Positions 24,370 through 31,788 of a DNA stretch of 43,208 bases are shown piece by piece (the first letter of the stretch is position 1; each line of letters opens with the position of its first letter). The position numbers and the translations under genes were made by a program. The stretch is from Elusimicrobia bacterium GWA2_66_18 (GTDB lineage: Bacteria > Elusimicrobiota > Elusimicrobia > UBA1565 > UBA9628), in assembly GCA_001799675.1 (NCBI GenBank), contig MGTX01000033.1, forward strand, positions 1-43,208. Reading direction: 5' to 3'. Below the pieces are notes generated by a model. It was not told where the DNA came from. It did no database searches and saw nothing but the letters and a program-made list of their open reading frames with translations.

Positions 24370-25894
24370 TGATGTCCCCGAGCTTATTGACGATTTTCAT
24401 GCCGATGCCGATCCAGACCGTGCAGAAAAGGAGCGTGCAGATGCCGAGGGGCGTGAAATAGAACTCCTTCATCGAGGCGGGCTGGAAGACGAACATGACG
24501 GCCAGCATGATCCACGGCATCACGCCGACCACGATCGCCTGGATGCGTTGTTGGGCGGTCATCGCCGCGGTCTTCTCCACCAGCTTGGATTCCTCGCGGA
24601 TATTCTCGACGATGCGGTCGAAAATCTTCGTGAGGTTGCCGCCGACGGAACGCTGGATGACGATGGCCTTGATCATATAGGAGAGGAGACGGCTCTGCAC
24701 TCTGTCCTCCATCCCTTCCAGGGCCTTCTCGATGCTGGTGCCCAGATGGTAGTTCTTCAAGCAGAGGCTGAACTCCTCGGAGATCGGGGGCTGGAGGTCC
24801 TTGGTCACCATCTCGATGCAGCCGATGAGGTCGATGCCCGATTTGAGGCCGTTGGACATGAGCACCATGGCGTCGAGCAGCTGCGCCTCGCACCTCATGC
24901 CGCGGCGCAAGCGGATGTTGCGCAGGAGCCAGCCCGGCAGGGTCAGGCCGGCGTAGACGCCGAACCCCGCGAAGATCAGGAAGCCGAAGAGGTCGAAGGT
25001 GAGCAGGCCCGCGATCAGCCCGAGGACCATGGGCGCGCCCACCAGGTAGTGGATCTTGATGACGACGAACTGGCGCTCGTATTCGTGCGCCCACTCCTTT
25101 GCCTTGGCCTTGTAGCGCTCGATGCCCTGTTGGATCCTCTCCTCGTTGAGGCTGCCCACGGTGAAGGCGCCGAAAAAGGCGCAGCCGATTCCAAGGATGA
25201 AGCAAAGCAGGGACGCGGTCCTCGAGCCCCCCGCGGGCTGGGCCGCGGGCGCATAGCCCCGGGGGTTCGATTGGAGGACGTCGAAGGCGCCGTTGCTGAG
25301 GGCCGCGATGGCCATCACGGCGTCCTTATAGCGCTGGGTATCGCCGTTGACGAGGCCGTCCATCACGCTGTCGAGCTGCTTGTTGATGAGGTCGAAGTGG
25401 GCGAGGACCGCGCGCCCGCGGCCGCCGAGCGAATTGCCCAGGCGCGCGCGCACGAGGCGATCCAGCGACATCTGAAAGCGGATTCGGTTGTCCTCGTAGT
25501 CGCGCAGGAGGCCGCCGGGCGGGGCATACTGCCCTCCCTCGGACGGCGGAAAGCTCTTGCGTACGAGCTCGAAGAACTCATAGAGGACCGACACGGGGGC
25601 CTGCCAGAGCATGGCCTCGTTGAGGATGCCCTCCTCGGGGTCCTGCCACACGGGGCGCTTGAGCATGGCGTCCAGCGTCTGTTCGACCCACTTCGGCGCC
25701 GGCAACGCCGGGTCGCGGTCCTTCTTGAAGTAATGGTAGAAGTACTGCACTCGGGTCTCGGCGCCGTCCTGCTTGGCCGCGGCGGTCTTGCGTCCGACGA
25801 GGTAGCCGATCTCCTCGCTCGTGAAGAGCTGCTGCGCGCGCGCGTGCCCCGCGGCGGCGGCGACGATCCAGCCGGCGAGCAGGGCGCGCCTCAT
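24362..25894 (-). CDS. tadB: TadB-type platform protein with exported N-terminal domain
   Basis: 510 residues from the ATG at 25894 (the codon before it is TTG). A signal peptide (MRRALLAGWIVAAAAGHARA) is followed by a hydrophilic, mainly helical domain of about 200 residues. A TM helix (~230-248) leads into a TadB core: GLTLPGWLLRNIRLRRG, LLDAMVLMSNGLKSGIDLIGCIEMV, GTSIEKALEGM, VIQRSVGGNLTKIFDRI, and two C-terminal hydrophobic helices. Ordinary TadB proteins are about 300 residues without an exported domain, so the N-terminal half is an addition. It overlaps the ATPase gene's stop by one base. Confidence 0.9.
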   Translation of the reverse strand: MRRALLAGWIVAAAAGHARAQQLFTSEEIGYLVGRKTAAAKQDGAETRVQYFYHYFKKDRDPALPAPKWVEQTLDAMLKRPVWQDPEEGILNEAMLWQAPVSVLYEFFELVRKSFPPSEGGQYAPPGGLLRDYEDNRIRFQMSLDRLVRARLGNSLGGRGRAVLAHFDLINKQLDSVMDGLVNGDTQRYKDAVMAIAALSNGAFDVLQSNPRGYAPAAQPAGGSRTASLLCFILGIGCAFFGAFTVGSLNEERIQQGIERYKAKAKEWAHEYERQFVVIKIHYLVGAPMVLGLIAGLLTFDLFGFLIFAGFGVYAGLTLPGWLLRNIRLRRGMRCEAQLLDAMVLMSNGLKSGIDLIGCIEMVTKDLQPPISEEFSLCLKNYHLGTSIEKALEGMEDRVQSRLLSYMIKAIVIQRSVGGNLTKIFDRIVENIREESKLVEKTAAMTAQQRIQAIVVGVMPWIMLAVMFVFQPASMKEFYFTPLGICTLLFCTVWIGIGMKIVNKLGDINV

Positions 25895-28224
25895 CAATGC
25901 CCCCCCGCCCCGTGCGCCATCGCCACGGTCTCGGCGTCGTCCGGGACCGGGATTCCCGCCTTGATGAGCTCGTCGATCTCATTGGACAGCCCCTTGGCCT
26001 TCTTGGTGCGCTCGCTCATGAAGGCTTCCTTCGGAATGGAGAGACCCTTGAGCTTGATCTCCTCGAAGAAGCGCGGGACATAGTCGCAGGCCGTATAGTA
26101 GCCGTAGCTGACGCCCTTCTCGTCCATCCGGGTCTGGATGAAGCGGAAGATGTCCTTGGTCAGGATCTTCATGCCCTCGCGCCCCACGCACTCCGAGACG
26201 TAGGTCGTGCGTCGCTTGCCGTCGGCGAAGCGCGTGATCTGGATGAAGAGGTTGACCGCGCTCGAGATCATGTCGATGAGGACGTTCATCGGCAAGTCGG
26301 TGCCCGCCATGAGGCACATGGCCGACAGCCGCGAGATCGCGTCCGACGGGGTGTTGGCGTGGAGGGTCGCCAGCGACCCCTCGTGGCCGGTATTCATGGC
26401 CTGGAGCATGTCCAGAGATTCTCCGCCGCGGCACTCGCCGACGACGATGCGGTCGGGGCGCATGCGCAGACAGTTCTTGATCAGGTCGCGAATGGTGATC
26501 TCGCCCTTGCCCTCGATGTTGGGCGGGCGCGACTCGAGGCGGATCCAATGCTCGGCCAGCAGGCGCAGCTCGGCCGTGTCCTCGACGGTGATAATGCGCT
26601 CGTCGCCCGGGATGAAGTTCGAGAGCATGTTGAGGAAGGTCGTCTTCCCGGTGCCGGTGCCGCCCGAGATCAGGATGTTCTTCTTAATGATGACCGCGGC
26701 GCGCAGGAACTCGACGATCCCGGAAGTCGTGGATCCGAACTTGATGAGCTGCTCGTGCGTGAAGGGTTTGGCCGAGAAGCGGCGGATGGTAAGCGTGGGG
26801 CCGGAGACCGCCAGGGGCGCGATGATGGCGTTGACGCGCGAGCCGTCCTTGAGACGAGCGTCCACGAGGGGGACCGACTCGTCGATACGGCGGCCGATTG
26901 GGGCCACGATGCGCTTGATGACCTGGACGACCTGTTCATCGTCGCGAAAGCGCATCGGCAGCAGCACCAACTGCCCATTGCGCTCGATGTATATCTTGTC
27001 GTACGAGTTGACCATGATCTCGTTGATGGTCGGATCGCGCAGCAGCTGCTGCAAGGGACCGAGGCCTAGGATCTCATCGATGAGCTCGACGACGAACTGC
27101 TCGCGCTGCGTGCGGGACAACGCCAGGTTGGATTCGCGGTGAAGGAGGTTCTCGATGATCTGGCCGACCTTGGCGCGGTTCTCCTCGTTCATCTTCGCGT
27201 CGTCGGAGATGCGGATGCGCTCGGTCTCCATCGCCATGACGACCAGCCGGTGCATCTTTCCTTTGAGCTCGTCCCAGAAATCGGGGACCGTTCCGGCCGG
27301 AACGGTCGAGACGGGAGCCGCCTTCGCGGCCTCGCCTTCGGGTGCGTAGTAAGTCGGCTTCCAGAGGATGTCCGAGGATCGGGCGAATTCCTCGGCCCCG
27401 GTGGAGTTCTCCCAATATTTGACGGAAGGCTCGACCTCCATCAGGCGGCCCAGGAGCACGCGCAGGGACTTGACCCAATCGCTCTGCAGCTGCTCCACGA
27501 CGAGGATCTTCTGCGTGTTCGCATACTCCGGGATCAAGTCTTCCCAGGGCATGTAGGCGAGGACGTTCTTCTGCATCGCGCTAAAGAAGCGTCCGACCTC
27601 CTTTGGCGCGAGCGCGCCGGGCAGATTGGCCTGGTTGACGACGATCTCGAACTTATCGAGCGCGAAGTGCAGGGCCTTGATCTCGTTGAAGAGGGCGTAG
27701 GTCGCCTCGAAGTGGGAGCGCTGGGGCAGGCAGACCCAATAGATCAGGTCGGCCAGATCGAACGAGAAGATCTGCATCGGGAAGAATGGATCGACGTCCA
27801 GGAACAGGTCGTAGGTCTCGGCCAAGGATCCCAGTATCTTCACGACCACGTTAGGGGAAAGTTTCTGGAATTCCTGACGCGTGGAGGCCAAGGGCAGAAG
27901 ACCCACGCCCCACTGGGAGATCGGTATTCTGCCTTTGAGCAGCCGTCCCAGGCCGCCGGTCGGACTCTCCCCGACCAACTGCGTCATTTTCGCCAGAGAA
28001 GGCGGGTTGACTCCGAGGATGAAGCTGAGGTCGTTGCGGCACAGGGGGTCCATGTGCACGATGACGACCCTGCGGTTCTGGCTGCCGGCCCAGGCAAGCG
28101 CGAGGTTGAGGCACGCCGTGCTCTTGCCGACGCCTTCCTTGGGGCCCGTGAAGACGACGACCCGCCCAGACTCCTTGAGGGAGGTCAAGACCGCGGGATC
28201 GGCGCCGGCGAGCGGCTCTGCCAT
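25894..28224 (-). CDS. TadZ/CpaE - TadA/CpaF fusion ATPase
   Basis: 776 residues from the ATG at 28224, five bases after the secretin stop; the frame continues upstream only over the secretin gene. Residues ~20-265 form a MinD/ParA-like domain with P-loop GPKEGVGKST (27-36) and DxD-like VDPFF, as in TadZ/CpaE localisation ATPases. A linker (~270-335) joins it to a complete secretion ATPase. This has the N-terminal FVVELIDEILGLGPLQQLL, VNAIIAPLAVSGPTLTIRRF, Walker A GGTGTGKTT (521-529), the Asp box around TVEDTAELRL, Walker B DRIVVGECRGGE (591-602) and the His box HEGSLATLHANTP. These are normally two separate proteins. The fusion would tie polar localisation or regulation directly to the motor. 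Confidence 0.93.
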   Translation of the reverse strand: MAEPLAGADPAVLTSLKESGRVVVFTGPKEGVGKSTACLNLALAWAGSQNRRVVIVHMDPLCRNDLSFILGVNPPSLAKMTQLVGESPTGGLGRLLKGRIPISQWGVGLLPLASTRQEFQKLSPNVVVKILGSLAETYDLFLDVDPFFPMQIFSFDLADLIYWVCLPQRSHFEATYALFNEIKALHFALDKFEIVVNQANLPGALAPKEVGRFFSAMQKNVLAYMPWEDLIPEYANTQKILVVEQLQSDWVKSLRVLLGRLMEVEPSVKYWENSTGAEEFARSSDILWKPTYYAPEGEAAKAAPVSTVPAGTVPDFWDELKGKMHRLVVMAMETERIRISDDAKMNEENRAKVGQIIENLLHRESNLALSRTQREQFVVELIDEILGLGPLQQLLRDPTINEIMVNSYDKIYIERNGQLVLLPMRFRDDEQVVQVIKRIVAPIGRRIDESVPLVDARLKDGSRVNAIIAPLAVSGPTLTIRRFSAKPFTHEQLIKFGSTTSGIVEFLRAAVIIKKNILISGGTGTGKTTFLNMLSNFIPGDERIITVEDTAELRLLAEHWIRLESRPPNIEGKGEITIRDLIKNCLRMRPDRIVVGECRGGESLDMLQAMNTGHEGSLATLHANTPSDAISRLSAMCLMAGTDLPMNVLIDMISSAVNLFIQITRFADGKRRTTYVSECVGREGMKILTKDIFRFIQTRMDEKGVSYGYYTACDYVPRFFEEIKLKGLSIPKEAFMSERTKKAKGLSNEIDELIKAGIPVPDDAETVAMAHGAGGH

Positions 28225-28229
28225 GGGCT

Positions 28230-28979
28230 TTACTTGACGATCTCCATCGTAACGAACAAAAAGAGGGACTTCTGGTCCTCGAGTACGCTGCTCGTCGTGA
28301 AGAGGAACCCGATGAGCGGGATGCTCCCGATGAAGGGGATCCTCGTCTTCGTGACGTTTTTCGTGCTCGATTTCAGGCCTCCGATCACCAGCGTCTCGCC
28401 GCTCTTGATCTCGACGGCGGTCTGGACCTGACGGGTGACGATGGAGGGCACGGCGGTGTTCCCGACCTGGACCGCCTTCGAGTAGTCGACGTTCGAGACC
28501 TCGAGCTGCAATTCCGCCCGGATCGTGTCCTTCTTGTTCGGATTGATGACGGGGACGATGTTGAGGATGACGCCGAACTTCTTGAAGTCGGCCGTAACGG
28601 TTCCGTTTCCGTTGGCGGAAGGGAAGGGGATCTCGCCGCCGACCACGAAGTTCGCCTGGGAAGAGGCCTGGACGACGATCTTGGGGTTCGATAGGAGCTG
28701 GGCCTTCCCCTCCGTCTCCAGCATCTTGAGAGAGGTCTGAAGCTGGGTCTGGCGGGCGAAATCCCCGATCTTGAAGATGCCGCCCGCCGGGATCGCCTTC
28801 TCGGCGAAGTTGATCCCCGTCTGGAAAGGAGTCCACGCGAAGCCCATGTCGCGCTGCATGGACCCGGAAATCTCCACGATGTCCGCGGAGACGGCGATCA
28901 ACGAATCCTCCGGCTGGGCCGAAGCCGCGGTTGCGAGTCCTGCGACGAGCGCCAGGGCCGTCCCGAGTTGCCTTTTCAT
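28230..28979 (-). CDS. Short secretin-domain protein (CpaC/RcpA-like)
   Basis: 249 residues from the ATG at 28979. A signal peptide (MKRQLGTALALVAGLATAASA) is followed by a segment DSLIAVSADIVEISGSMQRD and then the secretin beta-domain. The latter has SNPKIVVQASSQANFVVGGEIPFP (beginning at ~115), KFGVILNIVPVI, IKSGETLVIGGL and the terminal lip motif IPFIGSIPLIGFLF. It lacks the N-terminal N0/BON domains of usual Tad secretins, which are about twice as long. Either this forms a minimal outer-membrane gate, with docking provided by other proteins, or a larger secretin is encoded elsewhere. In-frame extension upstream is compositional noise and rejected. Confidence 0.87.
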   Translation of the reverse strand: MKRQLGTALALVAGLATAASAQPEDSLIAVSADIVEISGSMQRDMGFAWTPFQTGINFAEKAIPAGGIFKIGDFARQTQLQTSLKMLETEGKAQLLSNPKIVVQASSQANFVVGGEIPFPSANGNGTVTADFKKFGVILNIVPVINPNKKDTIRAELQLEVSNVDYSKAVQVGNTAVPSIVTRQVQTAVEIKSGETLVIGGLKSSTKNVTKTRIPFIGSIPLIGFLFTTSSVLEDQKSLFLFVTMEIVK

Positions 28980-29025
28980 GTTGTCGTGCCTTTCCTGTGA
29001 GCGGGCCCGGCGCTTCTGTTTCAAA

Positions 29026-29781
29026 TCAGCGGAACAACTTGCGGAAGCTGGCCATCTCCATGGGATGCATCTCCGCGTCGCCCAGGCCGCGCATGATGAC
29101 CGTGGGCTCTCCCTGCTTGAGCGCGAGAGCCAGATACTGGGCCTCGTTGGGGTTGAGGGCAAGGCTTGCCGTCGCCTTCTCGGAGAAGGCGGCCGTCTTG
29201 TCCTCCTTGTCCGTCACGGCCTTGAACTGTTTGGCGTTCATGCCTTGCCCGAGATTCGTGCCGACCGCGATGACCAGGACGTTCTGCAGGATGGTCGCCG
29301 TGACCTTCTCCTTGCGCCCGTCGTTCATGAGGGCGTCAAAAGTGACGAGCACGTCCACCCGATCTCCCGGCTTGATGAGAGCCTTCATTTCCGGCTCGAT
29401 GGGCAGCATGGCGCCTCGGTAGCCCGGGGGGATCTTCACGCTCAGTCCCGACTCGGGCGACAGGGAGATCAGGGATGACTGGGTGACTTGGTTTCCCTTG
29501 GGGATGCGATTGCGCGTGACCAGGTTGACGATGAGCTTGATGTCGGAGTCCGTCTTGATCTCGAAGCAGTCCTGCTGCATGAACTTGCGCGGGATCTCCG
29601 TCTTCTCCACCATGTCCTCGCGCAAGACCGTCCTCTCCGGGATGTCGTTTCGGGCGATCAGAATCCTGGCGGTCTCGTACTGGCTGTTGAGAGCGCGCTC
29701 CTTGCTGGTCAAGGCCATGAGGTAGAAACCAGCCGCGAGCATCGCCAGCGCCATCGGGATGAGTACGCCTTTCTTTTCCAT
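29026..29781 (-). CDS. cpaB: CpaB/RcpC-type pilus assembly protein
   Basis: 251 residues. An N-terminal TM helix (~7-25) is followed by a SAF-type domain with ILIARNDIPERTVLREDMVEK and RIPKGNQVTQSSL. The RcpC core shows GYRGAMLPIEPEMKALIKPGDRVDVLVTF (starting ~118), TILQNVLVIAVG and LNPNEAQYLALALKQGEPTVIMRG. Matches CpaB in length and motif order. The protein spans the periplasm and contacts the secretin, whose gene follows 46 bases later. The ribosome-binding site AAGGA precedes the ATG. Confidence 0.94.
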   Translation of the reverse strand: MEKKGVLIPMALAMLAAGFYLMALTSKERALNSQYETARILIARNDIPERTVLREDMVEKTEIPRKFMQQDCFEIKTDSDIKLIVNLVTRNRIPKGNQVTQSSLISLSPESGLSVKIPPGYRGAMLPIEPEMKALIKPGDRVDVLVTFDALMNDGRKEKVTATILQNVLVIAVGTNLGQGMNAKQFKAVTDKEDKTAAFSEKATASLALNPNEAQYLALALKQGEPTVIMRGLGDAEMHPMEMASFRKLFR

Positions 29782-29807
29782 TTTCAGTTCGTCCTTTGCT
29801 ATTGCTG

Positions 29808-30245
29808 CTATTGCTTAAGCGGACTCTCGATGGGCATCCGCACGACCGCCGTCAGGGTCCGACTGCCGGCGCCCGACGGCTTGGCGAGTATAACCCTGCT
29901 CATCGGAAAGATCAGTTGGACCGGTTCCTGCGCGACGCACACGAGATCGTAGTTCATCTGGTACGCTTGCGGATCGTAGATCGTCTCTTCTTTATAGCAG
30001 CGGACGCTGGCCGCGGGCAGGATGCGCTTCATCACGTCGTTCATCTTTCCCTCGTTGCCCAGGGATGGAATGCTCCAAGTCATGCCGCCTATGCGCGCGA
30101 CCTCGTAGGTCGCGTGGTTGAGAACGATGAGTCGAAACGAGATGTTGCCTGTTTCCATAATAAGGAACACCATGCTGAGGAACACGGGGAGGATCAACAG
30201 CATCTCTACGACTATCTGCCCCGAGTCCCGACCAAGACTGCTCAC
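29808..30245 (-). CDS. TadE-like pseudopilin of the main Tad operon
   Basis: 145 residues. The N-terminus has RDSGQIVVEMLLILPVFLSM, a class IVb prepilin-type site (G|Q-x-x-x-E) and helix. The C-terminal extracytoplasmic part has two Cys (VRCYK, LVCVA). The start is a GTG at 30245, the only usable start in frame. The AAGGAG directly before it overlaps the start codon, so the initiation signal is unusually tight. A strong hairpin lies between it and the flp gene. Confidence 0.82.
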   Translation of the reverse strand: MSSLGRDSGQIVVEMLLILPVFLSMVFLIMETGNISFRLIVLNHATYEVARIGGMTWSIPSLGNEGKMNDVMKRILPAASVRCYKEETIYDPQAYQMNYDLVCVAQEPVQLIFPMSRVILAKPSGAGSRTLTAVVRMPIESPLKQ

Positions 30246-30268
30246 TCCTTGCCCCCTCGTCCCGCCCG

Positions 30269-30307
30269 CCCGGGTCCCTTTCCTACGCCGCGTGGATGGG
30301 ACCCGGG
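30269..30307 (-). other. Intercistronic hairpin between flp and tadE
   Basis: Ten-base perfect arms CCCGGGTCCC (30269-30278) and GGGACCCGGG (30298-30307) with a 19-base loop. There is no T-run after it, so it is not a classical terminator. It may protect the 3' end of the abundant pilin mRNA or attenuate transcription into the assembly genes. Confidence 0.55.
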
Positions 30308-30323
30308 AAGGCGACGCCGTCCT

Positions 30324-30527
30324 TTAGCCGCCCAACTGGCTGGCGGCTCCAGTGATCATCTGTTGGATGTTGTTGAACAACGTCGGCATGAATTTCTTCA
30401 AAGCCACGCCGGCTACGAGCACGACTCCGACAACGACGGTCAGCATGAGCAGATATTCCACCGCGCTCTGACCGCGACGGCCGGAGATCCGCGTGCGAAC
30501 CCACTCCTCCACTTGAGACATTTTCAT
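30324..30527 (-). CDS. flp: Flp-type type IVb pilin 1
   Basis: 67 residues. The leader of 19 residues ends RISGRRG and is followed by QSAVEYLLMLTVVVGVVL. G|Q with Glu at +5 and Tyr at +6 is the Flp signature, and the hydrophobic helix follows directly. The mature pilin is about 48 residues, the normal size. It is the second of two pilin genes and the last before the hairpin. Confidence 0.95.
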   Translation of the reverse strand: MKMSQVEEWVRTRISGRRGQSAVEYLLMLTVVVGVVLVAGVALKKFMPTLFNNIQQMITGAASQLGG

Positions 30528-30554
30528 GGCGATCTCTTCTCTCTCCCGTTTTTA

Positions 30555-30734
30555 CTAATAATACGGCGTCAGGATCTTGATTCCGGCGAGCTTAAAGAGG
30601 CTGCGCAACTGCCCCTGAAGGAATCCGTACATGCCGGCGAAGAACGTCACCAGCGTCACGGTCGTCAAGAGGTATTCCACCGCAGTCTGACCCCTCTTTC
30701 CTTTCATAAACCGGCTCAATGATCGTGTCCGCAT
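30555..30734 (-). CDS. flp: Flp-type type IVb pilin 2, first gene of the Tad operon
   Basis: 59 residues from the ATG at 30734. The leader MRTRSLSRFMKGKRG is followed by QTAVEYLLTTVTLVTFFAGM, the Flp motif with Glu+5 and Tyr+6. Another ATG at 30707 would give a leader of only six residues. The longer leader with RFMK resembles usual Flp leaders, and the promoter's -10 box puts transcription start at about 30735, so a leaderless start at 30734 (or 30737) is favoured. The mature part ends in KILTPYY and differs from pilin 1 after the helix, so the two may be major and minor pilins. Confidence 0.85.
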   Translation of the reverse strand: MRTRSLSRFMKGKRGQTAVEYLLTTVTLVTFFAGMYGFLQGQLRSLFKLAGIKILTPYY

Positions 30735-30741
30735 CATGGTG

Positions 30742-30770
30742 AGTGTAACAGCGGCCCAAGAACGTGTCAA
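30742..30770 (-). promoter_or_regulatory. Promoter of the Tad operon
   Basis: Minus strand TTGACA (30770-30765), a 17-base spacer and TACACT (30747-30742). The -35 box, spacer length and -10 box are identical to promoter P2 (8269-8297). The region upstream is A/T-rich (30771-30800) and could act as an UP element, but the TTACC-N3-TTTTTAC element is absent. Confidence 0.87.
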
Positions 30771-30792
30771 TACGCTCGCCATTAAAATATCA

Positions 30793-31788
30793 TCAAAACT
30801 TAATCTTGACGGACATCTGATCGCTCGTCCCGAGAGCGCCCATCGCGACGATGGCGATATCAAACGCAAGCCCATAACCGAAGGCCTGCGAGGTGTACAC
30901 GCCGATGCCGTAGGAGAGGCCGCCCGTGCGGTCAAGACTGAAGGATTTGACCGGCAGACTTTGACCGTAATCGTCCGAGTTCCTATAACCGATCCGAAGC
31001 GTGATCTGGCCGTAATCGAGGTAATCCTCCGGCAGCTGGAATTCGCCGCCCAGGCCGAGTCGCGCCCCGCTGTCGGACGCCTTGTTCAACTCGACGCAGG
31101 CGGTCACGAAGTCATTGAGGCGCAGGGAGGCGCCCCCTCGCGTGACCCGCGCGACCTCCTTGGAATCGACTCCGAAGTTCTGGTGGGCGAAGCCCAGCGA
31201 GAGCGCGTTGGTCGGCTTGAGAACCACGCCGAGGTCGCCGACGACCGTGTTGTGAGCGGAGCCGGCGATATCCTCGTGGATCGTCTTGAGACCTGCGCCG
31301 AGGAAGAGCTTCTCGTACCAGAAGGAGCGGGCCAAGCCGACGGTCCCGAAGTAGTTCCTCACGATCACGTTCGTGTTCTGCTGAGGGACTCCATTGGCGT
31401 TGCGGATGTCGAATCCCTCATCCGTCATGTACGCGAAATTGGCGCCCCAGGTCGTGCGGCCCATCGGGTGGGCGTAGGCGACATATCCGGGCATGTAGGA
31501 ATTGGGAACTAGATTCGCCTTGACGCCCTGCACATAACTCAGACGCGAGAAAGCGAGTTCCCGCTGCTGCGTTACCGCGAGCCCGGCCGGGTTCCAGATC
31601 AAGGCATCGGACCCCTCGGCCAATGCCACAAAAGCGCCGCCCAACGCCATCGCTCGAGCCGAGCCGTAGCCGATCTTCATGAACGCCGCGCCGCTCGTGC
31701 CCGCCGAGGAATCGATGGCGCGCGCCGGCCGCGCCGGGAGAGCGCTCCAACCCGCCAAGAGCAGGGCGGCCAGGTCTCGAGTCTTCAC
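30793..31788 (-). CDS. PorV/UPF0164-like outer-membrane barrel protein
   Basis: 331 residues from a GTG at 31788 that overlaps the preceding stop as GTGA. A signal peptide ends PARPARA. The N-terminal signature GSARAMALGGAFVALAEGSD, then ALIWNPAGLA, is that of PorV/PorQ and UPF0164 outer-membrane proteins. Alternating amphipathic strands follow, ending in the Phe of KIKF, as in barrel proteins. In Bacteroidota PorV shuttles type IX cargo at the cell surface. Here it is translationally coupled to a large protein with a sorting-domain-like C-terminus. A type IX function in this organism is inference only. Confidence 0.85.
   Translation of the reverse strand: MKTRDLAALLLAGWSALPARPARAIDSSAGTSGAAFMKIGYGSARAMALGGAFVALAEGSDALIWNPAGLAVTQQRELAFSRLSYVQGVKANLVPNSYMPGYVAYAHPMGRTTWGANFAYMTDEGFDIRNANGVPQQNTNVIVRNYFGTVGLARSFWYEKLFLGAGLKTIHEDIAGSAHNTVVGDLGVVLKPTNALSLGFAHQNFGVDSKEVARVTRGGASLRLNDFVTACVELNKASDSGARLGLGGEFQLPEDYLDYGQITLRIGYRNSDDYGQSLPVKSFSLDRTGGLSYGIGVYTSQAFGYGLAFDIAIVAMGALGTSDQMSVKIKF

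Noticed and set aside
28225..28836. Upstream extension of the TadZ-TadA frame
   Set aside because: The extra ~200 residues overlap the secretin gene in another frame and are Arg/Gly/Asp-rich noise. The MinD-like domain begins right after the ATG at 28224.
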